A stretch of DNA of 15,018 nt from JAVBLQ01 sp031553435 (GCA_031553435.1 JAVBLQ010000133.1:1-15018); one strand, 5' to 3'. Positions 1-6,906 are shown, numbered from the stretch's first letter. Translations and numbers: made by a program. The notes: generated from the sequence alone by a model not told the origin.

Positions 1-407
1 TCCCGGTAAGCACGGGCGGTACGGATGCGGTCGGATTGCAGAAGCATTTGTTCCAACTCCAAAGCAAGAATCGAAAGCAGGCAACAACTGTTGTTCTGAC
101 GATAGTGCTCAACAAACGCAGAAAGATTGAAGTTTTCGGATCTTTCCAAATAACGGACATTACTTTCCAGATTTTCACGCTCACGGGAAAGATCGGAAGA
201 AAGTTTTTGAAGGTAGGCTTCACGCAAAGGAGTAGAACACCCAAGCTTGACTTTTTCCAAAAGGGGATTCCATTCCTCGGGAAGAAGCTTATACTGGGTA
301 GTTAATACCTTGACCTCCCGGTTGCGGATGAACTGGAAGAAAAGCGAACCTTCACAGCCGAGAAGGGTGGAAGGGCGGAACTTGAGTTTAATACTGGTTG
401 ATTTCAT
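1..407 (-). CDS. Tyrosine-type site-specific recombinase (N-terminal part, cut by the window edge)
   Basis: The reverse strand is open from the ATG at 405-407 to the window edge, giving about 135 residues that begin MKSTSIKLKFRPS. The first 50 or so residues, with EGSLFFQFIRNREVK and LLPEEWNP, match the arm-DNA-binding domain typical of Bacteroidetes integrases. The last visible stretch, with LALELEQML followed by RIRTARAYR, looks like the start of the SAM-like core-binding domain. The catalytic domain with its Arg/His/Tyr residues lies outside the window, so activity cannot be judged. Such enzymes cut and rejoin DNA at short att sites or invert small promoter segments. The gene is richer in G and C than its neighbours, which fits acquired DNA. 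It reads away from the TonB operon and has a repeat-rich leader. The family call is firm; the biological role (element integrase or local invertase) is open. Confidence 0.8.
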   Translation of the reverse strand, partial: MKSTSIKLKFRPSTLLGCEGSLFFQFIRNREVKVLTTQYKLLPEEWNPLLEKVKLGCSTPLREAYLQKLSSDLSRERENLESNVRYLERSENFNLSAFVEHYRQNNSCCLLSILALELEQMLLQSDRIRTARAYR

Positions 408-450
408 AACCTTAGTTTTTTGTGAAAGGGGAAGGTCACTACGTTCCCTT

Positions 451-528
451 GTGAAAGGTGAATTATTTCCCCCCTTCACCACGAGCGTAGCGAGTTCACA
501 AAGGAGCGAAGCGACTTTCACCTTTCAC
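451..528. repeat. Perfect 12-bp inverted repeat upstream of the left recombinase
   Basis: GTGAAAGGTGAA at 451-462 is exactly inverted at 517-528 with 54 bp between. The core GTGAAAGG also occurs directly at 422-429. The spacer holds two related units, GAGCGTAGCGAGT and GAGCGAAGCGACT. No TAnnTTTG promoter motif is visible in the spacer on either strand. The repeat lies 44 bp upstream of the recombinase start, so it could be a recombinase target, an operator, or one of the dispersed repeats common in this sequence. Confidence 0.6.
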
Positions 529-586
529 TGAATTAATAAAGGTTAGAACGCTAAGAAAGGGAAGAAGGTTCTAAGAGTTAAAAGAT

Positions 587-653
587 AAAAACTAAAAGTG
601 AAAAATTTATTGCCGTGAGTAAGCCTGTTTTTAACTTTTCACTATTAGTTTTT
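587..653. repeat. Imperfect 21-bp inverted repeat at the end of the TonB/DUF4249 operon
   Basis: The arms at 587-607 and 633-653 are A/T-rich and match at 19 of 21 positions, with a 25-nt loop. The structure begins 4 nt past the stop codon of the minus-strand DUF4249 gene, so it could end that transcript as a hairpin. The sequence is built from units of the AAAAGTGAAAA type that recur elsewhere in the window, so it also belongs to the dispersed low-complexity repeats. Confidence 0.5.
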
Positions 654-656
654 CGT

Positions 657-1547
657 TTACTCAACAATTCTACTTGTCTTTTGTCCCGAAAAGGCGCTGA
701 AAAAGCCAACCACAGGGGTTTTATTCGAAGTATCAATCTTACGGATATTTGTATCCACATTGGCAGGAGGACCACTGAAAAAAGGAATTGATCCCCGAAC
801 TTCTGATTGTGCATCATCCAGGAAAATCGCGTATTCTTTTGTTAACACATCCAAACGGAGTGTGATGGTATCTCCCTTATGAATTTTTTCCTTTTCATTG
901 TCCTGATCCAAATAGAAACAAGGAATGCCATTCATATATGTTTTATCCACAAATTGGTCGTTAAAAACAGAATAATTTACTAAGGAATCATTTATCACAA
1001 TGTTATTTTTATAAACATGCAAACTGTAATAGTTTTCATCAAACTCTCTCGTTGTTTCTCCATATAGCAACACTTCTATTAGGTTATCAAATGCTTTGGA
1101 AGGTTGAAAACCAATGGAATCGACTTTGGTGGAAAACGGCAAATAGGATGTTGCCTGATATTGTTCAGGTTTTCCGTCATTATCAAAATCCAACGATATG
1201 TTTAAGGTATAGGTTTTACCTTCAACGGCAAAGGCAGAGGCCCCGGTTTGATACAATCCGGGTTCTGATTTACTTTCTGCAAAAGCAATCGTATTGTCAT
1301 CCGTGCTGACGGTAACGATGGCATTGCTTATTCCTGCCGGTCTAGCGGTAGAAAAATATCCTGCCGATCGGGTTATCCTGATCGAATGTTGTGTGGTATC
1401 GGTTGTGATATAGCCATAAATTACCAGGCATTCGGAAGCATCATCCGTATGAATATCGATCCGTTCGGAACAGGAAGACAGCAGAAGAAGTGAAAAATGA
1501 AAAGTGAAAAGTAAAAATATAATCTTACCAGAAACAGACATAAGCAT
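657..1547 (-). CDS. DUF4249 family outer-membrane-associated lipoprotein
   Basis: This 296-residue protein has a hydrophobic signal segment at about residues 9-25 ending in LLSSC, with Cys26 as the likely lipidated residue (type II signal peptide). The body, including the opening LVIYGYITTDTTQHSIRI and the later SNAIVTVSTDDNT and YTLNISLDFDNDG segments, resembles DUF4249, a Bacteroidetes family found beside TonB-dependent receptors. It lies 21 bp downstream of such a receptor on the same strand and almost certainly shares its transcript. By analogy with other receptor-lipoprotein pairs it may cap or assist the receptor at the cell surface; this is inference and the ligand is unknown. The start could be Met1 or Met3. 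Residues 11-20 of the signal peptide are encoded by a repeat of the kind otherwise seen in intergenic gaps. Length is near the family norm and no damage is visible. Confidence 0.8.
   Translation of the reverse strand: MLMSVSGKIIFLLFTFHFSLLLLSSCSERIDIHTDDASECLVIYGYITTDTTQHSIRITRSAGYFSTARPAGISNAIVTVSTDDNTIAFAESKSEPGLYQTGASAFAVEGKTYTLNISLDFDNDGKPEQYQATSYLPFSTKVDSIGFQPSKAFDNLIEVLLYGETTREFDENYYSLHVYKNNIVINDSLVNYSVFNDQFVDKTYMNGIPCFYLDQDNEKEKIHKGDTITLRLDVLTKEYAIFLDDAQSEVRGSIPFFSGPPANVDTNIRKIDTSNKTPVVGFFSAFSGQKTSRIVE
1489..1518. repeat. Low-complexity repeat inside the signal-peptide coding region
   Basis: The plus strand carries successive units of the GTGAAAA type at 1489-1518. The minus strand reads through them in frame as signal-peptide residues 11-20 of the DUF4249 protein. 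The same type of unit occurs in the intergenic inverted pair at 587-653. A further A/T simple repeat follows just upstream of this gene at about 1549-1575. Confidence 0.55.
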
Positions 1548-1568
1548 TTTAGTTTTTAATTTTTAGTT

Positions 1569-3911
1569 TTAAAAAGTGAAGTTCCACGTAATCGACGGAA
1601 CAAATGTAAACAGATAAATCATCTCGGCATAAGATGTATCCGGACGGTTATCTTCCTGACGGAATAAAATTGTCCAGGCATTTTTTCTTCCATAGGCATT
1701 ATATAATGAAAAATTCAATTCGTGTTGAAAACGTTTTTTCGGTCTGGAAAGTTTCCATGTGGCAGACAAATCCAGACGATGGTAATCCGGATAACGATAT
1801 TCATTTCTACCGGAATAAATCGGGACATAATTATCTTCAATCATATATCTTCCTGTGGGATAAGTAACAGGAGTTCCACTGGCGTAAACCCATGTGGCGC
1901 CAAAATTCCACTTGGATGATAATTCATAATTGGCCACTATGGAAATGTTGTTGGGTTTATCGTAAGGCGACCTATACCAGTTTCCATCATTGATTTCGTC
2001 GATTTGTCTTTTGGCTTTTGAGAAAGTATAACTGACCCAGCCATTCAATTTGCCTGTATTTTTTCTTACCATCAATTCTACTCCATAAGCCTTGCCTTTG
2101 CCGAAACGCAGTTCCTGTTCCAGATTGGTATTGCCATACAATTGTGCATGATCTTTGAAATCAACCACATCTTTCATATTTTTATAATAAAATTCGATGG
2201 AAGTTTCGTAATCATCATTGGCGAAATTTCTGAAATAACCGACAGCATATTGATCGCATAATTGCGGTTTTACATTTTGCGAAGCCTGAAACCAGACATC
2301 TAAAGGAGAACCTGCTGCCGAATTAGATGCCAATTGGATGTATTGTGTTGTCCGCGAATAACTTGCTTTTACCGAATTTTCGTCATTAAACTTATAAATT
2401 GCGCCTAAACGTGGTTCAAATTGTTGTTGATTATTATAAATTTCTCCTTTTTTATAAATTGTAGAATAGTCTACCTGATAATTTTTCAGGTAATTGAGTT
2501 CTTCTCCGTTACTTATATTTTGAAAAAGGGAATAACGCAAACCATATTTTAATATGATTTTTTCTCCTAAAGATGTTTCATTTGAAAAATACAATGCATG
2601 TTCTAACGCATATTCTTTGGGTTGTGTGATAGATCCGAATATGGAACTTTCGTTTGTGCCTCCACCTTCGCCCGGAACAAAATTATGATAAGTCAGATTG
2701 TATCCGAATTTCATGTTATTATTTGAATTCAATAAGTATGAAAAATCAGCTTTGAATGTATAGTCCTGCATGTTGGATTTCCATTCTATGGCCATATTTT
2801 CACTGAAAGAGCTTTTCAAATAATAATCATAAAAACTTCCGATCAACGTAAAATTGGAAAATAATTTGGGAGAAAAAATATGATTCCATCTCAATGTCAA
2901 TGTCTGATTACCGAAATTCATACCGAAATATTCATTGGAAGTATTATCTCTTCCGAGGTATCCGGATAGATAAATACGGTTATTGTCATTGATCCGGTAA
3001 TTGAGTTTGGCATTCATATCGTAAAAATAAAGGCTGGAATTCCTCAGATCCGGATCGTTGGAAAGCATCAGCAACATATCAGCATATGTACGCCGTCCGG
3101 ATACAAGATAAGTTGCTTTGTCTGAACCGACAGGACCTTCCAATGTAAGGCGGCTGGAAATTGTGCCTATTCCTCCTGTTCCGGTAAAACGCTGGTTATT
3201 ACCATCTTTTGTACGAATATCCATCAATGAGGATAATCGTCCCCCGAAAGTAGCGGGAATATCTCCTTTATATAGTTTTACATCTTTGATCGCATCATTA
3301 TTGAATACGGAAAAGAATCCCATCAGGTGGGAGGCATTATAAACAATGGCTTCATCCAATAAGATAAGATTTTGGTCATAGCCTCCTCCTCTTACGCTGA
3401 AACCGGATGATCCGTCGGAAGTTGCTTGCACGCCGGGCAATAATTGTATCGCCTTGATTACATCGACCTCGCCCATCAAAGCCGGAATCTTTTTGATCAC
3501 TGATTGGGAAAGTCTTTCCACACTCATTTCGGGTCTTGATATATTTGCATTGCGACGTTCGGACGAAACGACAACTTCTTCCAATTCATTTACATTCAAA
3601 TTCAATTTTATATTCAATTTTTCATTATTATATAAATGAATAGGGACTTCCTGGGTTGTATAACCCATATAATTGCATACTAATGTATAATCTCCCTGAG
3701 GTAAATTGAGGGAATAAAATCCATAAGCATTGGTTACTGCTGTGGTCTTGTTTCCTGAGACAGAAACAAGGGCTCCGATAAGGTCTTCACCACTATCACT
3801 GTCTGTAATATTTCCGCTGATGGTAAACTTCTTATCTTGTGCAAACAACTGGGTAATATGGAATATGGGAATAAATAAAATAAGGAATAAGTAAATTCTT
3901 GTCTTGTTCAT
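1569..3911 (-). CDS. TonB-dependent receptor with carboxypeptidase-regulatory-like domain
   Basis: This 780-residue protein starts with a Sec signal peptide (about residues 1-24, ending LFAQ). A carboxypeptidase-regulatory-like beta-sandwich follows at about 30-105 (ISGNITDSDSGEDLIGA, then NAYGFYSLNLPQGDY). Next come a plug domain at about 110-235, with QLLPGVQATSDGSSGFSVRG and LYKGDIPATFGGRLSS, and a beta-barrel that ends in an aromatic residue (TWNFTF), as barrel proteins usually do. Such receptors import a bound ligand across the outer membrane using TonB-ExbB-ExbD energy. It is paired with a DUF4249 lipoprotein and not with a SusD homologue, and no sugar-degradation genes are nearby, so glycan uptake is not indicated and the substrate is unknown. 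A TATCTTTG promoter element lies 38 bp upstream of the start. The gene looks complete. Confidence 0.88.
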   Translation of the reverse strand: MNKTRIYLFLILFIPIFHITQLFAQDKKFTISGNITDSDSGEDLIGALVSVSGNKTTAVTNAYGFYSLNLPQGDYTLVCNYMGYTTQEVPIHLYNNEKLNIKLNLNVNELEEVVVSSERRNANISRPEMSVERLSQSVIKKIPALMGEVDVIKAIQLLPGVQATSDGSSGFSVRGGGYDQNLILLDEAIVYNASHLMGFFSVFNNDAIKDVKLYKGDIPATFGGRLSSLMDIRTKDGNNQRFTGTGGIGTISSRLTLEGPVGSDKATYLVSGRRTYADMLLMLSNDPDLRNSSLYFYDMNAKLNYRINDNNRIYLSGYLGRDNTSNEYFGMNFGNQTLTLRWNHIFSPKLFSNFTLIGSFYDYYLKSSFSENMAIEWKSNMQDYTFKADFSYLLNSNNNMKFGYNLTYHNFVPGEGGGTNESSIFGSITQPKEYALEHALYFSNETSLGEKIILKYGLRYSLFQNISNGEELNYLKNYQVDYSTIYKKGEIYNNQQQFEPRLGAIYKFNDENSVKASYSRTTQYIQLASNSAAGSPLDVWFQASQNVKPQLCDQYAVGYFRNFANDDYETSIEFYYKNMKDVVDFKDHAQLYGNTNLEQELRFGKGKAYGVELMVRKNTGKLNGWVSYTFSKAKRQIDEINDGNWYRSPYDKPNNISIVANYELSSKWNFGATWVYASGTPVTYPTGRYMIEDNYVPIYSGRNEYRYPDYHRLDLSATWKLSRPKKRFQHELNFSLYNAYGRKNAWTILFRQEDNRPDTSYAEMIYLFTFVPSITWNFTF

Positions 3912-3948
3912 TGGTTATACTTTTCGCTTCGGTTTATTTTTAAGCGAA

Positions 3949-3956
3949 CAAAGATA
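3949..3956 (-). promoter_or_regulatory. Bacteroidetes -7 promoter element for the TonB operon
   Basis: The reverse strand reads TATCTTTG, an exact fit to TAnnTTTG, ending 38 bp before the receptor start codon. No TTG is seen at the expected -33 distance, so the promoter is only partly supported. The leader between it and the ATG contains no clear purine-rich ribosome site. Confidence 0.5.
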
Positions 3957-3998
3957 TGAATTTAATTTATAATTCTGGGATGGGTGAAATCCCCCACT

Positions 3999-4154
3999 TT
4001 AGGTGGAGAAATATAGATCTGTCAATGACTTACGTTTGCGCTCGCTAGTCAATAATTTACCCTCCAATGATTTAATCTTTTTATTAGATATTGATAACTG
4101 TTGCTTCAATTTAGCAATTTCTTTTCGCTGTCTTTCCTCTTTTGATTGTTGCAT
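3999..4154 (-). CDS. Small coiled-coil protein of 51 residues, unrecognised
   Basis: An ATG at 4152-4154 opens a 51-codon frame ending in TAA at 3999-4001. The protein (MQQSKEERQRKEIAKLKQQ onward) is highly charged and basic. Residues 5-40 have a heptad-like spacing of Ile and Leu that suggests a coiled coil. It lies 47 bp downstream of a truncated IS66 TnpA on the same strand, so it could be the remains of an insertion-sequence protein such as the coiled-coil head of a transposase, or a free-standing small protein. I do not recognise a family. Whether it is translated is uncertain. Confidence 0.35.
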   Translation of the reverse strand: MQQSKEERQRKEIAKLKQQLSISNKKIKSLEGKLLTSERKRKSLTDLYFST

Positions 4155-4201
4155 AAATATTTGTTACATAGATATTAATGAAAACAAATATACAACTTTT
4201 C

Positions 4202-4486
4202 TTAAATAATTCCTTCCCAAATTTTGGACACACTACCCTGAGGGGTAAATTTCAACCGGGTGCCGTTGGGGTAACAAATCTCAAAGCCGGAGTTCTCAAT
4301 CCCGGAGCTTTGTAGTTTGGATGCTGTACTGTCTCTCCCCGGATCTCGGATAACCAGCGGGACAAAACCCGGACTGACTTCGCCGGCTAAAAACCGTTTC
4401 ATCTTTTTCTTCCAGTAGTAAAACGTAGCTTCGCTGATACCTTCATTCAAAACCCTTGTATCCTGATTATCGAAGTCGAAAGGCAA
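4202..4486 (-). CDS. IS66 family TnpA-like accessory protein, 5'-truncated remnant
   Basis: The 94-residue frame contains LNEGISEATFYYWKKKM at about residues 13-29, the end of the helix-turn-helix typical of IS66 TnpA. FVPLVI at about 41-46 and FEICYPNGTRLKF at about 68-80 are the family's C-terminal signature. The usual first 25 or so residues, with the first HTH helices, are missing. The frame stays open upstream to about 4553 but has no in-frame ATG there, so the listed start is a TTG and probably not a real one. No TnpB or TnpC follows on the left, and no terminal inverted repeats are visible. The segment is richer in G and C than its surroundings. It is best read as a decayed fragment of an IS66 insertion; it is unlikely to function. 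Confidence 0.72.
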   Translation of the reverse strand: MPFDFDNQDTRVLNEGISEATFYYWKKKMKRFLAGEVSPGFVPLVIRDPGRDSTASKLQSSGIENSGFEICYPNGTRLKFTPQGSVSKIWEGII

Positions 4487-4552
4487 TAATATTGCTAAAT
4501 GATAAAATTGTGATATTTTTAGGATAATAATTATGCTCTCATGGAAATTTTA

Positions 4553-4560
4553 TAACTTTG
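4553..4560 (+). promoter_or_regulatory. Candidate -7 promoter element for the 129-residue cysteine-rich ORF
   Basis: TAACTTTG fits TAnnTTTG exactly and points toward the gene starting at 4688. No TTG is found about 20 bp upstream. Transcription from here would give a leader of about 120 nt that contains the inverted repeat at 4592-4655, which could fold in the RNA. Confidence 0.4.
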
Positions 4561-4591
4561 CACTTTCAAATCAAATTTGTATTATTAAATT

Positions 4592-4655
4592 GTTTAAGAT
4601 TGAATGTTTAATGTTGAAAATCAGCAAATTAAAAATTGAACATTCAACCTTAAAC
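4592..4655. repeat. Inverted pair of a 17-bp dispersed repeat
   Basis: The arms at 4592-4608 and 4639-4655 match at 16 of 17 positions around a 30-nt loop. The right arm contains AACATTCAACCTTAA, which is found again identically at 8414-8428 before the NfeD gene. A looser copy lies at 12197-12214 before mnmE. All three stand shortly upstream of plus-strand genes. Confidence 0.6.
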
Positions 4656-4687
4656 AAATATTATTCAGTACTTATCAACATCACTTT

Positions 4688-5077
4688 ATGTACAACAACC
4701 CTCAAGCCAGTTGCAAAGAAGAAGCAAAGACCAACTTTACTGCATTATCCGAATTCATTTGTGATTTATTAGGAAACACAGGAATGGAAGTGCAGAAAAA
4801 ATATCCCCAACTCGGAGCAATTGTTTCCCGGAAAATCAGTCCCCAGCTGAAATGTTTTGATTTTTGCGTCAATGAAACTTATGCTTTGTTTGTATTATTC
4901 AATGACATTTGCTCCAAATGCTATCTGTTTCCTGTTGATGATTGTTACCTGGATTTGTATTGTCAGATTTGTAATGAAATGTTCGAATCTAGAATAAAAT
5001 ACCGGTGGAAATCAGGAGATATACACATTCAATTGATTGGACACAAGGAAAATACTTGTTTTTATTTTTATAAATAA
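4688..5077 (+). CDS. Hypothetical cysteine-rich protein (129 residues)
   Basis: I do not recognise this protein. It has no signal peptide and no membrane segment. It carries ten cysteines in 129 residues (9, 25, 56, 60, 75, 78, 86, 92, 95, 124). Several are spaced as metal ligands: CFDFC at 56-60, CSKC at 75-78 and CQIC at 92-95. A cytoplasmic zinc- or iron-binding fold is therefore possible, but these spacings could also be chance. The first ATG of the frame is used. It stands alone between IS66 debris and a convergent RNA methyltransferase gene, with a candidate promoter at 4553-4560. Its start region is A/T-rich like its neighbours, so recent transfer is not evident. Coding potential is reasonable from length and the absence of any rival frame, but homologues would have to confirm it. 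Confidence 0.6.
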   Translation: MYNNPQASCKEEAKTNFTALSEFICDLLGNTGMEVQKKYPQLGAIVSRKISPQLKCFDFCVNETYALFVLFNDICSKCYLFPVDDCYLDLYCQICNEMFESRIKYRWKSGDIHIQLIGHKENTCFYFYK

Positions 5078-5085
5078 ATTGACTG

Positions 5086-5101
5086 AACACGAAGGCACAA
5101 A
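5086..5101. repeat. Copy of the AACACGAAGRCACAAA dispersed repeat
   Basis: AACACGAAGGCACAAA lies in the 41-bp gap between two convergent genes. It matches 15 of 16 bases of the left arm of the hairpin at 6920-6935, so the unit is dispersed within the window. Here it is a single copy without an inverted partner. Confidence 0.5.
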
Positions 5102-5118
5102 ATATTTACCATATGTTA

Positions 5119-5916
5119 TCACAAAAAACCTCTCTGCCTCATTGCCTCAAAAGTAATCACGGCTGTTGAAACGGAAACATTCAACGAATCAATTTTCCCT
5201 CTCATCGGGATCTTGATCCTTGCATTTGCGTTGTTAATCCAAAAAGGAGTCAATCCGTCGGCTTCCGTTCCCATGATGATGGCGGATGGTTTCGTAAAAT
5301 CCGTTTCCTGATACCAGCCGGAAGCTGTAAGCTCAGCCGCAAACATTTGTATATCTTTGTTTTTCAAATAATTATATGCTTCCTGGGAAGTACAAACTGC
5401 TACAGGAACCGAAAATATACAACCTACGCTCGACCGGATTACATTCGGATTGTAAACATCCGTCAACGGATCGCAAACAATGACGGCATCTGCTTTGGCA
5501 GCATCTGCAGTTCTTAAAATAGCTCCCAGGTTCCCGGGTTTTTCAACAGCTTCCAGTACAATTATAAAAGGATTTTCGGGAAGCAAAAGATCATCGGGTG
5601 TATGTACATGTGGTTTCGCCAAAACAAGCAATCCGTCGGAACCTTCGCGGTATGCGATTTTTTCAAAAACCGGCCGGCTCACCTCAAATTTAATCGCCTC
5701 CTTTATTCCATCCAATACTTCCGGATAGTCTGTTTTCGAGAATAATTCCGGACATATAAAAACAGAATGAATTTCGTATTTGCTCTCCAAAGCAATGGAA
5801 ATTTCCCTGGCTCCTTCAATGATAAAAAGCCCTTGTTCCCTTCTTTCCTTCGTTTTGGAAGAAAGTTTGATAATATTTTTGATGCGTGGATTCTGAAGAC
5901 TGCTGATGATTTCCAT
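5119..5916 (-). CDS. TrmH/SpoU family RNA 2'-O-methyltransferase
   Basis: From the ATG at 5914-5916 the protein has 265 residues and begins MEIISSLQNPRIKNI, the usual start of the RNA-binding substrate domain in this family (to about residue 100). The trefoil-knotted SPOUT catalytic domain follows with all three motifs. Motif 1 is EKPGNLGAILRT at 125-136 with Arg135, motif 2 is IMGTEADGL at 214-222 with Glu218, and motif 3 is IPMRGKIDSLNVSVS at 236-250 with Asn246. It should transfer a methyl group from S-adenosylmethionine to a ribose 2'-OH in rRNA or tRNA; the exact target cannot be read from sequence. A longer frame reaches 5970, but the strong promoter at 5940-5970 would start transcription near 5933, which supports 5916 as the real start with a leader of about 17 nt. 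It diverges from a second RNA methyltransferase gene. Confidence 0.88.
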   Translation of the reverse strand: MEIISSLQNPRIKNIIKLSSKTKERREQGLFIIEGAREISIALESKYEIHSVFICPELFSKTDYPEVLDGIKEAIKFEVSRPVFEKIAYREGSDGLLVLAKPHVHTPDDLLLPENPFIIVLEAVEKPGNLGAILRTADAAKADAVIVCDPLTDVYNPNVIRSSVGCIFSVPVAVCTSQEAYNYLKNKDIQMFAAELTASGWYQETDFTKPSAIIMGTEADGLTPFWINNANARIKIPMRGKIDSLNVSVSTAVITFEAMRQRGFL

Positions 5917-5939
5917 GAAATGTTCAATAAATAATTTTA

Positions 5940-5970
5940 CAAATTTACACAAATCCACTACATTTGCCAA
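5940..5970 (-). promoter_or_regulatory. Bacteroidetes promoter for the TrmH-family gene
   Basis: On the reverse strand TTG (5968-5970) is followed after exactly 20 bp by TAAATTTG (5940-5947), a full match to the Bacteroidetes TTG-N19-21-TAnnTTTG consensus. Predicted transcription starts near 5933. The -33 element lies only 1 bp from the plus-strand TACATTTG at 5959-5966, so two divergent promoters share the same DNA. Confidence 0.65.
5959..5966 (+). promoter_or_regulatory. Candidate -7 element for the RlmI-like methyltransferase
   Basis: TACATTTG fits TAnnTTTG and would start transcription about 45 nt before the ATG at 6018. A TTG at -33 is absent. It overlaps the minus-strand promoter between its -7 and -33 boxes, so polymerases could not occupy both at once. 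Confidence 0.45.
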
Positions 5971-6017
5971 CTCAAATCATTCACTTTCAATTTTCAATTC
6001 TCCATTCTCAATTAAAT

Positions 6018-6905
6018 ATGAAACTACTCCATCCCCAACACTGGACTGATTACGAACTGATAGATTCCGGAAATTACGAAAAACTGGAACGTTTCGGGAA
6101 ATACATTCTTCGTCGTCCCGAACCCCAAGCCGTTTGGAATAAATCTCTTCCAGAAAAAGATTGGGAAAAATCTGCCCATGCTTTTTTCAAAAAAGAAAAA
6201 GGGAAAAATGCCGGAACCGAAAACGAAAAAGGGGAATGGATATTGAAAACCGGAATGCCGGAACAGTGGATCATAACTTATTCATACAAAGAGATGAAGC
6301 TTAAATTCCGTTTGGGTCTGACCGCTTTCAAACATGTAGGAATATTTCCGGAACAATCAGAAAACTGGAATTTCATTTATGATACAATTCGTTCTATGAA
6401 GGAAAAAAATCCGACAGTTTTAAACCTTTTTGCTTATACCGGAGGTGCATCATTGGCCGCAAAAGCCACTGGAGCTGATGTTACGCATGTCGATTCCGTC
6501 AGGCAAGTAGTGAATTGGTCGCGTGAAAACATGGAAATCTCCGGACTTAAAGATATTCGCTGGGTAATAGAAGATGCCTTGAAGTTTGTTCGCCGTGAAG
6601 TAAAAAGAGGAAAAACATATAATGGAATCATTCTGGATCCTCCGGCTTATGGCCGTGGTCCTGACGGAGAAAAATGGATTCTGGAAGAAAATATAGCCGA
6701 ACTGATGGATTGTTGCGGAAAACTTTTACACAAAACCTCCCATTTCTTGATCTTAAATCTCTATTCCATGGGATTTTCCTCATTGATAGCAGAAAACCTG
6801 ATCAAAGATTATTTTCCTTATGCCGGAAATCCGGAGTCCGGCGAATTATATTTACCGGATCAAACGGGGAAAAAACTACCATTGAGCATATTCTGTCGTT
6901 TTTGA
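6018..6905 (+). CDS. Class I SAM-dependent methyltransferase, RlmI/RlmK-like (COG1092 type)
   Basis: The 295-residue protein begins MKLLHPQHWTDYELIDSG, as Bacteroidetes members of this family do. Codons upstream in the same frame fall in an A/T-rich repeat leader and are unlikely to be translated. Motif I is VLNLFAYTGGAS at 134-145, the acidic ribose-binding residue is Asp159 in THVDSV, and the catalytic DPPAYG motif is at 197-202. The DPPxYG signature together with the N-terminal beta-rich part points to rRNA base methylation of the RlmI or RlmK C-terminal kind, although the PUA domain of E. coli RlmI is absent. The precise base target is unknown. It is divergent from a TrmH-type methyltransferase and is followed at once by a long hairpin at 6907-6985. 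Confidence 0.82.
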   Translation: MKLLHPQHWTDYELIDSGNYEKLERFGKYILRRPEPQAVWNKSLPEKDWEKSAHAFFKKEKGKNAGTENEKGEWILKTGMPEQWIITYSYKEMKLKFRLGLTAFKHVGIFPEQSENWNFIYDTIRSMKEKNPTVLNLFAYTGGASLAAKATGADVTHVDSVRQVVNWSRENMEISGLKDIRWVIEDALKFVRREVKRGKTYNGIILDPPAYGRGPDGEKWILEENIAELMDCCGKLLHKTSHFLILNLYSMGFSSLIAENLIKDYFPYAGNPESGELYLPDQTGKKLPLSIFCRF

Positions 6906-6906
6906 T

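Noticed and set aside
36..531. Two plus-strand frames over the left recombinase
   Set aside because: They are antisense shadows of the minus-strand recombinase and of the repeat-rich gap.
3991..4006. Strong terminator in the CCCCCACTTTAGGTGG segment
   Set aside because: The stem is only 4 bp and no T-run follows on either strand at the right distance.
4533..4772. 79-residue plus-strand frame before the cysteine-rich ORF
   Set aside because: It runs through the promoter candidate and inverted repeat, looks low-complexity and overlaps the better-supported frame at 4688.
5917..5970. Longer start for the TrmH-family gene at 5970
   Set aside because: The extra 18 residues overlap a full-consensus promoter whose transcript would begin near 5933, and the family normally starts at the MEIISSLQNPRIK segment.
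5964..6017. Longer start for the RlmI-like gene at 5964
   Set aside because: It would begin with TTG, overlap the promoter region and translate an A/T-rich repeat leader; the ATG at 6018 fits the family start.
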